DNA from: Mycolicibacterium sp. P1-18
Lineage (GTDB): Bacteria > Actinomycetota > Actinomycetes > Mycobacteriales > Mycobacteriaceae
NCBI RefSeq assembly: GCF_008329535.1
Contig: NZ_NPKR01000014.1
Location: forward strand, 62,001 to 126,000
Reading direction: 5' to 3'
DNA: 64,000 bases
How positions within the stretch are numbered: the first letter of the stretch is position 1; each line of letters opens with the position of its first letter. Positions 53,786-62,617 of the stretch are shown one piece after another. The position numbers and the translations under genes are program-made. The notes beneath the pieces were generated by a model. The model searched no databases, had not been told where the DNA came from, and saw nothing but the letters and a program-made list of their open reading frames with translations.

Positions 53786-56292
53786 GGTGCGGCCAGTTCG
53801 ATCTCGACGGTCAGCCCGCCGCCGGGAGTGTCGGTCGCGTTGATGGTGCCGCCCATGGCTTCGACGAACCCCTTGGCCACCGACAGGCCCAACCCGACGC
53901 CGGTGGTGTTGTCGTGGTCGCCGAGCCGCTGGAAGGGGGCGAACAGTTCGTCGACGAGGGCCCGCCGCACGCCCGGTCCCTCGTCGACGACGTTGACGAG
54001 GACCCGGTCGCCGACCCGGCCGGCGTTGACGCGCACGATGCCGTCGGGCGCGTAGCGCATCGCGTTGTCGACGACGTTGACCAGCACGCGTTCCAGCAGG
54101 CCGGCGTCGGCCATCACCGCGGTGTCGCCGACCTCGACCTTGATGCGATCCAATCCCGCCGTGGCCCTGGGGATCCCGAGGATCGCGCGGTGCACGATCT
54201 CGTCGAGGTAGACCCGCTGCAGCGTGGGTCGCACCACGCCGGCGGCCAGGCGTGAGGAGTCGAGCAGGTTGCCCACCAGCGAGGTCAGCTGGTCGACCGA
54301 CTCCTCGACGGTGGCGAGCAGTTCCGCGGTGTCCTCGGGGGAGAACCCGACGTCGTCGGCGCGCAGGCTCGACACCGCCGCCTTGGCTCCCGCCAACGGC
54401 GTCCGGAGGTCGTGGCTGACCGCCGAGAGCAGCGAGCGACGCAGTTCGTCGGCGCGCGCGATCGCCTCGGCCTGACCGGCCTCGTCGATCAGTTCGCGCT
54501 GGCGCACCAGTCCCGCGGCCTGGGTGGCGACGGCGGTCAGCACGCGTCGGTCGCGGGCGGCGAGCTGGCGCCCGCTCATCAACATCCAGAACTCGTCGTC
54601 GCCGACCTCGATGGCGGTGTCGGCGGAGTCCACGTCGACGCACGGGTCGTCGCCGGTGCAGGCGATGATGCGCTGCTCGCCGTCGCGCTCGCGCAGCATG
54701 CTCACCGCGCGTTGGGAATACGTCTCGCGGACGCGCTCGAGCAGCATGCCCAGATCCGCTCCGCGGAGCACCGATCCGGCGAACAGGGCCAGCAGTTCGG
54801 CCTCCTGCGACGCCAGCCGGGCCTCCCTCGCGCGTTTGGCGGCGCTGTCCACCAGGGCGGCGACGGCCACCGCGACCAGGATCAGGACGACGACCGTCAC
54901 GGCGCTGTCGGGCTGGGCGATGGTGAAGCTGTAGCGGGGGGTGACCAGGAAGTAGTTGAGCAGCAGCCCCGACAGCAGCGCCGAGACCGTGGCGGGGCCG
55001 ACACCGCCGAGGAGGGCCACCACCACGACGCCGACGAAGAACAGCACGCTCTCTCCGGCGATCCCCAGGATCCGGTCGAGCAGCAGGGCGATCACCGCGC
55101 ACAGTGCCGACGGCACCACCACCGAGGCCACCCAGGCCGCCAGCCGGAGCTTGCGCGGCGAGGCCGCCCACGTCGGCCCGCTCTTGGCCTGTTCGTGGGT
55201 GACCATGTGGATGTCGATCTTCCCGGACCGCTGCACCGTCTCCGCGCCGATGCCCTCGTCGAACATGCGGGCCCACCGCGAGCGCCGCGACGTGCCGAGA
55301 ACCAGTTGGGTGGCGTTCATCTCGCGGGCGAAGTCCAGCAGCGACGCCGAGACGTCGTCGCCGGCGACGGTGTGCACCGTCGCGCCGAGGCTCGCGGCGA
55401 GCTCCCGGATCTTGCCCATCTGCGGTGCGGAGACTCCGGACAGCCCGTCGCCGCGCACCACGTGCACGACCATCAGCTCGGCGCTGGACCTCGACGCGAT
55501 GCGAGACGCCCTGCGCACCAACGTCTCCGACTCCTCGCCGCCGGTGACGGCGACGGCGACCCGCTCCCGGGCCTCCCAGGTGTCGCTGATCTCGTGGTCG
55601 GCGCGGTACTTGGCCAGTGCGGCGTCGACCTGGTCGGCGAGCCACAGCAGCGCCAGCTCGCGAAGCGCCGTCAGGTTGCCCTGACGGAAGTAGTTGCTCA
55701 GCGCCGCGTCGATGCGTTCCGGCGCGTAGACGTTCCCGTGGGACAGCCTGCGCCGCAACGCCTCCGGGGTGATGTCGACGAGCTCGATCTGGTTGGCGCG
55801 CCGGACCACCTCGTCGGGCACGGTCTCCTGCTGCTCGATCCCGGTGATCTGCGCGACGACGTCGTTGAGGCTCTCCAGATGCTGCACGTTGACGGTCGAC
55901 ACCACCGCGATGCCCGCGTCGAGCAACTCGCCGACGTCCTGCCACCGCTTCGGGTTCTTCGACCCGGGGGTGTTGGTGTGCGCCAGCTCGTCGACCAACA
56001 CCACCTCGGGACGACGCTCCAGCACCGCCTCGACGTTCAACTCGGCGAACTCCGTGCCGCGGTAGGCGATCAGGCGCGGTGGCACCAGTTCGATGCCGTC
56101 GAGCAGTTCGGCGGTGCGCTTGCGCCCGTGGGTCTCGACGACCGCGGCCACGACGTCGGTGCCGCGCTCGAGCCGGCGGTGCGCCTCGCCCAGCATGGCG
56201 AAGGTCTTGCCGACGCCCGGCGCCGCGCCCAGGTAGATCCGCAGCTCGCCCCGCTTGGGGCGGTGCGTGGACGCAGGCGGTTCGGGACTCAC
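53782..56292 (-). CDS. kdpD: potassium sensor histidine kinase KdpD
   Basis: The 836-residue kinase has an N-terminal KdpD domain with Walker A GAAPGVGKTFAML, a universal-stress-protein-like domain (about 230-360), four membrane spans (about 385-490), a GAF-like region, a HisKA motif SHDLRTPLAGAK, and an ATPase domain (NAMRYAP, DEGPGV, GVGLGLSVAKGFVEAMGG). GTG at 56292 was chosen because it leaves a 7-base gap after kdpC and matches the M. tuberculosis N-terminus. In contrast to M. tuberculosis, where kdpDE and kdpFABC are divergent, all kdp genes here run in one direction. Confidence 0.95.
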   Translation of the reverse strand: MSPEPPASTHRPKRGELRIYLGAAPGVGKTFAMLGEAHRRLERGTDVVAAVVETHGRKRTAELLDGIELVPPRLIAYRGTEFAELNVEAVLERRPEVVLVDELAHTNTPGSKNPKRWQDVGELLDAGIAVVSTVNVQHLESLNDVVAQITGIEQQETVPDEVVRRANQIELVDITPEALRRRLSHGNVYAPERIDAALSNYFRQGNLTALRELALLWLADQVDAALAKYRADHEISDTWEARERVAVAVTGGEESETLVRRASRIASRSSAELMVVHVVRGDGLSGVSAPQMGKIRELAASLGATVHTVAGDDVSASLLDFAREMNATQLVLGTSRRSRWARMFDEGIGAETVQRSGKIDIHMVTHEQAKSGPTWAASPRKLRLAAWVASVVVPSALCAVIALLLDRILGIAGESVLFFVGVVVVALLGGVGPATVSALLSGLLLNYFLVTPRYSFTIAQPDSAVTVVVLILVAVAVAALVDSAAKRAREARLASQEAELLALFAGSVLRGADLGMLLERVRETYSQRAVSMLRERDGEQRIIACTGDDPCVDVDSADTAIEVGDDEFWMLMSGRQLAARDRRVLTAVATQAAGLVRQRELIDEAGQAEAIARADELRRSLLSAVSHDLRTPLAGAKAAVSSLRADDVGFSPEDTAELLATVEESVDQLTSLVGNLLDSSRLAAGVVRPTLQRVYLDEIVHRAILGIPRATAGLDRIKVEVGDTAVMADAGLLERVLVNVVDNAMRYAPDGIVRVNAGRVGDRVLVNVVDEGPGVRRALVDELFAPFQRLGDHDNTTGVGLGLSVAKGFVEAMGGTINATDTPGGGLTVEIELAAP

Positions 56293-56299
56293 GTGCCCA

Positions 56300-57184
56300 T
56301 CATCCACCCAAGCGCTGCTGGTCGAGTGCAAGGTTGACGGCCAGCACGTCCACGGCGGGTTCGCCCATGAAGCCGAGCGCGCGGCCGTCGGTGTGGGCGG
56401 CGATGACCGTCCTGACCTGATCGGCGGTGATGCCGCGAACCCTGGCGATGCGGTCGGCCTGCTGGTCGGCGTAGGCCGGCGAGATGTCGGGATCCAGCCC
56501 GCTGCCGCTGGCGGTCACCGCGTCGGCGGGCACCTCGGGACTGGCGTTGGCGGCGCCGTGGACGGGTACCAGCTGACCGGTCGAGTAGTCCTCGTCGGTC
56601 TTGGCGCACTCGACGCGGACGCCCTCGTAGGTGGCGAGGAACGGCGTCGTGGTGGCGGTGCACGGCTCGTTGACGCTGACCACCCGGACCGGATGGGTGA
56701 CCCGACCGGCCATGGGGCCGGACGTGTCCCGCGGACCGATGACCGAAAGCACGGCGCCGACGCCGCCGCCGGTGCAGAACGGCCGCGCGCCGTCGACCCC
56801 GTCGAGCTTGGCGACGTCCTGGCTGCGCGTGCACACCAGGGTCAGCAGACTGGGCTTGTCGGGGGCGTCGACGATGCTCTCCGGTCCCAGGTTGCTCGCG
56901 CTGGTGGCCATGGGGTCGTACCCGTCACCTGCCATCGAGGGCCGGCTCTGGAGATACTGCGGCAGCGGGGTGCCGTCGGCGGCGGTGAAGAGTTGACCGA
57001 TCAGGCTGCTGCCGACCGGCTTTCCGCCGGCCTGGACGATCGAGCCGTCGGCCTTGTCGTGCAGGCCGGGCAGCTGGGCGGCGAGCCAGACGAGCAGGGG
57101 GTAGGCGCCGCCGACGATCACGGTGAGCACCAGAAGGGCCCGCAGGGCGGCGACGTGTTGACGGACGAGACTGGAGAGCTTCAT
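56300..57184 (-). CDS. kdpC: K+-transporting ATPase subunit KdpC with long insertion
   Basis: KdpC stabilises the KdpFABC pump. The 294-residue protein has one N-terminal span (about 14-36) and an external domain. The family parts are present: GSSLIGQLFTAADG, SASNLGP, VPADAVTASGSGLDPDISPAYADQQ, HTDGRALGFMGEPAVDVLAVNLALD. Typical KdpC proteins are about 190 residues. The extra length is an insertion between residues about 103 and 217, containing four cysteines (118, 137, 175, 193) that could form disulfides outside the cell. ATG at 57184 follows the kdpB stop by two bases. Confidence 0.93.
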   Translation of the reverse strand: MKLSSLVRQHVAALRALLVLTVIVGGAYPLLVWLAAQLPGLHDKADGSIVQAGGKPVGSSLIGQLFTAADGTPLPQYLQSRPSMAGDGYDPMATSASNLGPESIVDAPDKPSLLTLVCTRSQDVAKLDGVDGARPFCTGGGVGAVLSVIGPRDTSGPMAGRVTHPVRVVSVNEPCTATTTPFLATYEGVRVECAKTDEDYSTGQLVPVHGAANASPEVPADAVTASGSGLDPDISPAYADQQADRIARVRGITADQVRTVIAAHTDGRALGFMGEPAVDVLAVNLALDQQRLGG

Positions 57185-57186
57185 GT

Positions 57187-59340
57187 TTAGGACATCCCGG
57201 GAATGAGTTGGACTACCAGGTCGATCAGCTTGATGCCGATGAACGGAGCGACGATGCCGCCGAGGCCGTAGACGTACAGGTTGCGGCTCAGCAGCTTCGA
57301 CGCGCTGCTGGGGGTGTAGCGGACGCCTTTGAGCGACAACGGGATCAGCGCGATGATGACGACGGCGTTGAAGATGACCGCGGACAGGATCGCCGACTGC
57401 GGGCTGTGCAGCCGCATCACGTTGAGCAGGTCGAGGCCCGGGAACAGCGTCACGAACAGCGCCGGGATGATCGCGAAGTACTTGGCGATGTCGTTGGCGA
57501 TCGAGAACGTGGTCAGGGCACCGCGGGTGATCAGCAACTGCTTGCCGATCTCGACGATCTCGATGAGCTTGGTCGGGTCGGAGTCGAGGTCGACCATGTT
57601 GCCGGCCTCCTTGGCCGCCGACGTGCCGGTGTTCATCGCGACGCCGACGTCGGCCTGCGCCAGGGCGGGGGCGTCGTTGGTGCCGTCGCCGGTCATCGCG
57701 ACGAGCTTGCCGCCCTCCTGCTCCCGCTTGATCAGCGCGAGCTTGTCCTCTGGGGTGGCCTCGGCCAGGAAGTCGTCGACCCCGGCCTCGTCGGCAATGG
57801 CCTTGGCGGTCAACGGGTTGTCGCCGGTGATCATCACGGTGCGGATGCCCATCCGGCGCATCTCCTCGAACCGCTCCCGCATGCCGGGCTTGACCACGTC
57901 CTTGAGGTGGATGACGCCCAGCGCGCGGGCGGTGCCGCCCTGCAGTTCGCCGACGACCAGGGGCGTGCCGCCTGCGGAGGAGACCTCGTCGACGATGGTG
58001 CCGAGTTCCGGCGGAACGGTGCCGCCATTGGCGCGCACCCACTCGGCGACCGACGCGGCCGCACCCTTGCGCAGCTGATGACCGTCGGCGAGGTCGACGC
58101 CGGACATGCGCGTGGCGGCGGTGAACTCGATCCACTGCGCGTCACCCAGTTCGCTTGCCGCCCTGGCCCGTAGGCCGAAGCGCTCCTTGGCGAACACCAC
58201 GATCGAGCGGCCCTCGGGGGTCTCGTCGGCCAGGCTGGACAGCTGGGCGGCGTCGGCGAACCGTTCGGGGGTGACGCCGTCGAGTTGCAGGAAGGCGCCG
58301 GCCTGCCGGTTGCCGAGGGTGATGGTGCCGGTCTTGTCGAGCAGCAGCACGTTGACGTCACCGGCGGCCTCGACCGCGCGCCCGGACATCGCGAGCACGT
58401 TGCGTTGCACCAGGCGGTCCATGCCGGCGATGCCGATGGCCGACAGCAGGGCGCCGATGGTGGTCGGGATGAGGCACACCAGCAGGGCGACCATGACGAT
58501 GCCGCTGATGCCGTCACCGTTGAGCGCCAACGAGTCCGGGACGCCAGGATTGTTCGCCTTGGAGAAGATCGCCAGTGGTTGCAGGGTCGCCACGGCGAAG
58601 ACGAAGATCAGCGTCAGCGCCGCGAGCAGGATGTTGAGTGCGATCTCGTTGGGCGTCTTCTGCCGGTTGGCGCCCTCGACGAGGGCGATCATCCGGTCGA
58701 TGAAGCTCTCGCCGGGCTTCTGGGTGATCTTCACGACGATCCGGTCGGACAGCACGGTCGTGCCGCCGGTGACGGCGGACCGGTCACCGCCGGACTCACG
58801 GATCACGGGGGCGGACTCGCCGGTGATGGCGGACTCGTCGACCGAGGCGATGCCCTCCACGACGTCACCGTCGCCCGGGATCACCTGTCCGGCTTCGACG
58901 ACGACGACGTCGCCCTGGCGTAGCAGTGGGGCGGCGACCTCCTCCTCGGTGCCGGGGACCGTCGGGGCCCAGCCGACGAGTCGGCGGGCGACGGTGTCGG
59001 CCTTCGCCCGCCGCAGCGAGTCGGCTTGCGCCTTGCCGCGGCCCTCGGCGACGGCCTCGGCGAGGTTGGCGAAGATCACCGTCAGCCACAGCCAACCGAC
59101 GGTCAGCCAGCCGAACCACGACGGTTCGGCGACGGCCAGCACCGTGCTCCAGACGGCGCCGACCTCGACGACGAACATCACCGGGTTGTGCCACAGCGTC
59201 CGCGGATCCAGCTTCTTGACCGCGTCGGGGATGGAGTGCAGCAGCATCTTGGGGTCGAGCAGCCCGCCGCCCACGCGCTTGGTGGTCGTGGGTTCGGCAA
59301 CGGTTTCCGCCGCAGGGGTGTCAATGGTGGTGGTGGTCAT
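57187..59340 (-). CDS. kdpB: K+-transporting P-type ATPase subunit KdpB
   Basis: The 717-residue ATPase drives potassium import. It has the actuator TGES motif (DESAITGESAPV), the phosphorylation site DKTGTIT, the nucleotide domain, and the hinge GDGTNDAPAL. Membrane spans lie at about 45-90, 230-290 and 590-690. A short alanine/threonine-rich N-terminus precedes the first span. ATG at 59340 lies two bases after the kdpA stop. Equivalent to Rv1030. Confidence 0.98.
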   Translation of the reverse strand: MTTTTIDTPAAETVAEPTTTKRVGGGLLDPKMLLHSIPDAVKKLDPRTLWHNPVMFVVEVGAVWSTVLAVAEPSWFGWLTVGWLWLTVIFANLAEAVAEGRGKAQADSLRRAKADTVARRLVGWAPTVPGTEEEVAAPLLRQGDVVVVEAGQVIPGDGDVVEGIASVDESAITGESAPVIRESGGDRSAVTGGTTVLSDRIVVKITQKPGESFIDRMIALVEGANRQKTPNEIALNILLAALTLIFVFAVATLQPLAIFSKANNPGVPDSLALNGDGISGIVMVALLVCLIPTTIGALLSAIGIAGMDRLVQRNVLAMSGRAVEAAGDVNVLLLDKTGTITLGNRQAGAFLQLDGVTPERFADAAQLSSLADETPEGRSIVVFAKERFGLRARAASELGDAQWIEFTAATRMSGVDLADGHQLRKGAAASVAEWVRANGGTVPPELGTIVDEVSSAGGTPLVVGELQGGTARALGVIHLKDVVKPGMRERFEEMRRMGIRTVMITGDNPLTAKAIADEAGVDDFLAEATPEDKLALIKREQEGGKLVAMTGDGTNDAPALAQADVGVAMNTGTSAAKEAGNMVDLDSDPTKLIEIVEIGKQLLITRGALTTFSIANDIAKYFAIIPALFVTLFPGLDLLNVMRLHSPQSAILSAVIFNAVVIIALIPLSLKGVRYTPSSASKLLSRNLYVYGLGGIVAPFIGIKLIDLVVQLIPGMS

Positions 59341-59342
59341 GG

Positions 59343-61013
59343 TCAGTGGATTCCTTCAGCGAGGGGTCCGAGCGCCAGCATCGGCAGGAAGGTCAGCGCG
59401 ACGAGGATGAGCGTCACGCCGGCGACCAAGCCGACGAACTGGGGACGGTGGGTGGGGAGGGTGCCGACGGACTCGGGCGTGCTGCGTTGCGCGGCAAGGG
59501 AACCGGCGAGCGCGAGCACCAGGATGATCGGTAGGAACCGGCCGAACGCCATCGCCAGTCCGAGGGCGACGTTGTACCACTCGGTGTTGACGGAGATGCC
59601 TGCGAACGCCGAGCCGTTGTTGTTGGCCGCGGAGGTGAAGGCGTAGAGAACCTCGGACAGGCCGTGCGGCCCGGTGTTGAGCATGCTCGCGCGCTGGCCG
59701 GGCATGGCGATCGCGACCGCCGTGCCGGTCAGCACGATCAGCGGGGTCACCAGGAAGTAGGCGGCGGCGAGCTTGATCTCCCGCGGCGTGATCTTCTTGC
59801 CGAGGTACTCCGGCGTGCGCCCCACCATGAGGCCCGCGACGAACACCGTGATGACCGCCAGGATCAGCATGCCGTAGAGACCGGAACCCGTACCGCCAGG
59901 GGCGATCTCGCCGAGCTGCATGTTGAACATCGTCATCAGGCCGCCGAGGCTGGTGTAGGAGTCGTGGAACGAGTCCACCGCGCCGGTCGAGGTCAGCGTC
60001 GTCGCGCCGGCGAAGACCGCGGAGTCGGGCACGCCGAAGCGTTGTTCGACGCCCTCCATCGCCGAGCCGACCGCCGTCGGCACCGTGCCGTGAGCCTGGA
60101 TCTGGAAGAACATCGTCAGCGAAATGCTGGCCGTGGCAATGAGTCCCATCACCGCGACGATCGCGTATCCCTGCTTGCGGTTGTCGACCATGCGGCCGAA
60201 CATGCGTGGCATCGAGAAGGAGATGACCAGCAGCAGGAAGATCTCCACCCAGTTGGTCCACGCCGTCGGGTTCTCGAAGGGGTGCGCCGAGTTGGCGTTG
60301 AAGAAGCCGCCGCCGTTGGTGCCGAGTTCCTTGATGGCCTCCTGGCTGGCGACCGGCCCGCCCGGGATGGTCTGTTGCGCACCGGCAATCGTGGTGACCA
60401 CCTGGTCGTGCAGGTGGAAGTTCTGGATGGCGCCACCGGCGATCAGGACGAGCGCGGCGAGCACCGACAGCGGCAACAGGATGCGCAGGGTGCCGCGCAC
60501 CAGGTCGACCCAGAAGTTGCCCAGCTCACCGCTGCGGGTGCGGGCGAAGCCGCGCACCAGCGCCACCGCGACGGACATGCCGACGGCGGCGGAGACGAAG
60601 TTCTGCACCATGAGGCCGGCCATCTGGACCAGGTGGCCCTGGGTGCTCTCGCCGGAGTAGGCCTGCCAGTTGGTGTTGGTGACGAAGCTGACGGCGGTGT
60701 TCCACGCCAGCGCCGGGGTCATCTCCGTGGCGGGGTCGTTGAGGTGCAGGGGCAGCTTGCCCTGCACCAGCTGGAAGGTGAACAGCGCCAGGATGCTCAC
60801 CGCGGAGAACGCCAGGACGCTGCGGGCGTAGGCGCCCCAGCCCTGCTCGGCCTCGGGGTCGGCGCCGATGGCGCGGTACAGGAAGCGTTCGACGCGAGAG
60901 TGCTTGTCGGAGTCGTACACGCGGAACATGTAGTCGCCCAGCGGTGCGTGCACCGCGACGAGCGCCAGGATGAGGGACGCGAGGAAGAGAACCCCCGCGA
61001 AGGTGGACGTCAC
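59343..61013 (-). CDS. kdpA: K+-transporting ATPase channel-like subunit KdpA
   Basis: The 556-residue subunit forms the potassium-selective pathway with ten spans and four pore loops. One pore loop is GTNGGGFFNANSAHPFENPT, and others include FVTNTNWQAYSGE and FTSAANNNGSAF. GTG at 61013 overlaps the last base of the kdpF stop (TAGTG), with GAGAGG five bases upstream inside kdpF, so kdpF and kdpA are coupled. Equivalent to Rv1029. Confidence 0.97.
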   Translation of the reverse strand: MTSTFAGVLFLASLILALVAVHAPLGDYMFRVYDSDKHSRVERFLYRAIGADPEAEQGWGAYARSVLAFSAVSILALFTFQLVQGKLPLHLNDPATEMTPALAWNTAVSFVTNTNWQAYSGESTQGHLVQMAGLMVQNFVSAAVGMSVAVALVRGFARTRSGELGNFWVDLVRGTLRILLPLSVLAALVLIAGGAIQNFHLHDQVVTTIAGAQQTIPGGPVASQEAIKELGTNGGGFFNANSAHPFENPTAWTNWVEIFLLLVISFSMPRMFGRMVDNRKQGYAIVAVMGLIATASISLTMFFQIQAHGTVPTAVGSAMEGVEQRFGVPDSAVFAGATTLTSTGAVDSFHDSYTSLGGLMTMFNMQLGEIAPGGTGSGLYGMLILAVITVFVAGLMVGRTPEYLGKKITPREIKLAAAYFLVTPLIVLTGTAVAIAMPGQRASMLNTGPHGLSEVLYAFTSAANNNGSAFAGISVNTEWYNVALGLAMAFGRFLPIILVLALAGSLAAQRSTPESVGTLPTHRPQFVGLVAGVTLILVALTFLPMLALGPLAEGIH

Positions 61014-61102
61014 TAGAACCTCTCTGGGAACAGGAGAGCGACGGCCATGAAGACCGCCAGCAGAACGGCGAGGACGAGCCCGACGAGGTTGGCGTAGCTC
61101 AT
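61013..61102 (-). CDS. kdpF: K+-transporting ATPase small subunit KdpF
   Basis: The 29-residue peptide begins MSYANLVGLVLAVLL, is one hydrophobic span (about 6-25), and ends FPERF. The size, the sequence and the place directly before kdpA match KdpF, which sits at the KdpA-KdpB interface and stabilises the pump. Its ATG overlaps the stop of the 26-residue peptide upstream (ATGA), and its TAG shares a base with the kdpA GTG. Confidence 0.93.
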   Translation of the reverse strand: MSYANLVGLVLAVLLAVFMAVALLFPERF

Positions 61103-61179
61103 CGCTCGAACATCCTCTGGACCCCACCGAGCACCGCGAAGATCGCGATGGTCAGCAGCACGAACACGACTATGGACAT
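61099..61179 (-). CDS. 26-residue single-span membrane peptide opening the kdp operon
   Basis: A 26-residue frame, MSIVVFVLLTIAIF onward and ending QRMFER, is one transmembrane span with a basic C-terminus. Its TGA overlaps the kdpF ATG. A TAGCGT box lies exactly seven bases before its ATG with no ribosome site, so it should be the leaderless first gene of the kdp transcript. It resembles KdpF in size and topology but not in sequence. It may be a further Kdp subunit, a regulatory peptide, or a coupling device for kdpF translation. No function is known to me. Confidence 0.7.
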   Translation of the reverse strand: MSIVVFVLLTIAIFAVLGGVQRMFER

Positions 61180-61186
61180 GCACGCG

Positions 61187-61192
61187 ACGCTA
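61187..61192 (-). promoter_or_regulatory. -10 element of leaderless kdp operon
   Basis: TAGCGT on the minus strand, seven bases, then the ATG of the 26-residue peptide at 61179. Upstream (61217-61270) are three GTC(C/T)TTT-like repeats that may bind KdpE. Confidence 0.5.
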
Positions 61193-61216
61193 TGACCGCC
61201 TACCAGGCAGAACGCC

Positions 61217-61270
61217 GTCCCTTACGGTTTCTTGACACCCCGCCAACGGCGTCTTTACGCGTCCTTTGCG
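61217..61270. promoter_or_regulatory. possible KdpE-binding region
   Basis: The segments GTCCCTTACGG (61217-61227), GTCTTTACGC (61251-61260) and GTCCTTTGCG (61261-61270) are loosely similar direct repeats upstream of the kdp promoter. The last two are tandem. The assignment to KdpE is inference from position only. Confidence 0.3.
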
Positions 61271-61350
61271 GCGCTGTGCGCGCCGTCACCGCGGGAAAGA
61301 CGGATCGGCCAACCTGAAAGCTCCCTGCGGGTTACTGTCACAGTCGTCAA

Positions 61351-61356
61351 TAACAT
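61351..61356 (+). promoter_or_regulatory. -10 element upstream of Pro/Ala-rich surface protein gene
   Basis: TAACAT fits TANNNT and would start transcription about 12 bases before the ATG at 61376, leaving room for the GGAG ribosome site. Confidence 0.4.
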
Positions 61357-61375
61357 CGCGGGGGTTGGAGTAAGC

Positions 61376-62581
61376 ATGGACGTTTCCGTTCGACCGTGGT
61401 TCACCACGGGAGTCGCGCTCGTCGGGGCCGGCGCGATCGCGCTGACCCCCATCAGTCCGATGGCGCCGGTGCGGCCGGTCGCGGACGTGGCTCAGGTGTC
61501 CGCCGCCGTCTCGAGGCAGGTCGAGCTCACCGCCCTCGACTGGCCGTACATCCTGTCGCTGCCGATCATCCGGCAGAACATCCTCAACACGATCGAGAAC
61601 TGGGCCGTCTATCTGGGGGGCTTCGCGAAGTCCGGCGTGGGGTTGACGCAATCGCTGCTGGCGTTGCCGGGCGTGACCATCGAGGCCCTCCAACAAGCAC
61701 TGGCGTTGGACTTCGTCGGCGCCTTCGACACCATCGCCACCGGAGTCCGCGACACCGTGATCGCCGTCGGGCAGCCCCTGCTCGACTCGATCATCTGGCG
61801 CAACCAGAAGGCCGCCCTGGTGCAGTCCGCGTTGAGTTCGGCCGTCCCACTGGCGTACATCAGCGTGGTCAACGGCTTCCTGGCCGCCGCCAACGGAGTG
61901 ACCACGTCGCTCATCGTCGGCACCCAGGACTTCATCGCTGCCGTGCTGACCCTCAACCTCGGCAACATCGTCAACGCCGCCCTCGACGGGACGCGGAACT
62001 TCGTGACTGCGCTGGGCGCAGGCGCCGGCGCCATCGTCGACGGCATCGAAGCCGCGCAGCGTGGCATCGCGGAAGCGCTCGCGACCACGCCGCCGCCACC
62101 GCCGGCGTTCTTTGCGTCGAACGTGGCGGACACGTCGGCGATGAGCACGTTCTCCGCCGACAACACCCTGACGCTGTCGCGATCCGCCGGTGGCGCCGAC
62201 GCCGAGGTGTTTCAGCCCGAGGTGACGCCGGACGCTCCCGTCGTGCCGGACGCCGAACCGGTGGTGGCGGACGAGACGCCGGCCGTCGAGGCCCCCGACC
62301 CGACGTCGACGGTCCCTGCCCCGGCTCCGGCTCCGGCTCCGGTGAAGGACGCCGACCCGACTCCCGACCCGGTCACGCCGGAGAAGAACCCGCCCGCCAC
62401 GTCGGTCAAGGACGACGTCAAGGACGTGAAGGACGTGAAGGACGAGGCCAAGGAGCCGGCGAAGGTCACGGCCGGCGCCCATGCCACCGGCAACGACAAG
62501 TCTGCCGGGGCGACGAAGGACGACGACGGGGCCGGTGCGGCTGCCAAGCCGGCTTCCGGTGGCGACGGCGGCGAGTCGTAA
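61376..62581 (+). CDS. secreted Ala/Pro-rich mycobacterial surface protein
   Basis: The 401-residue protein has an N-terminal export signal (VRPWFTTGVALVGAGAIALTP). A helical domain (about 35-240) opens with VSRQVELTALDWPYILSLP, a pattern found in several mycobacterial secreted proteins. The low-complexity C-terminus is rich in Pro, Ala, Asp and Lys, with PAPAPAPAP and repeated KDVKD units (about 345-365). GGAG six bases before the ATG fixes the start. No cysteine or catalytic motif is seen. It probably lies in or on the cell envelope; the function is unknown. Confidence 0.72.
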   Translation: MDVSVRPWFTTGVALVGAGAIALTPISPMAPVRPVADVAQVSAAVSRQVELTALDWPYILSLPIIRQNILNTIENWAVYLGGFAKSGVGLTQSLLALPGVTIEALQQALALDFVGAFDTIATGVRDTVIAVGQPLLDSIIWRNQKAALVQSALSSAVPLAYISVVNGFLAAANGVTTSLIVGTQDFIAAVLTLNLGNIVNAALDGTRNFVTALGAGAGAIVDGIEAAQRGIAEALATTPPPPPAFFASNVADTSAMSTFSADNTLTLSRSAGGADAEVFQPEVTPDAPVVPDAEPVVADETPAVEAPDPTSTVPAPAPAPAPVKDADPTPDPVTPEKNPPATSVKDDVKDVKDVKDEAKEPAKVTAGAHATGNDKSAGATKDDDGAGAAAKPASGGDGGES

Positions 62582-62617
62582 CGGTCTGCGCTGCAACGTC
62601 TTCGGGAAGCGGATCGC

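Noticed and set aside
56293..56331. Earlier ATG for kdpD at 56331
   Set aside because: It would overlap the end of kdpC by 32 bases, and the extra residues do not match known KdpD N-termini.
61336..61342. TGTCACA, identical to the ECF41 -35 element, upstream of the surface protein gene
   Set aside because: CGTC follows almost at once instead of about 16 bases later, so it cannot work as an ECF41 promoter.
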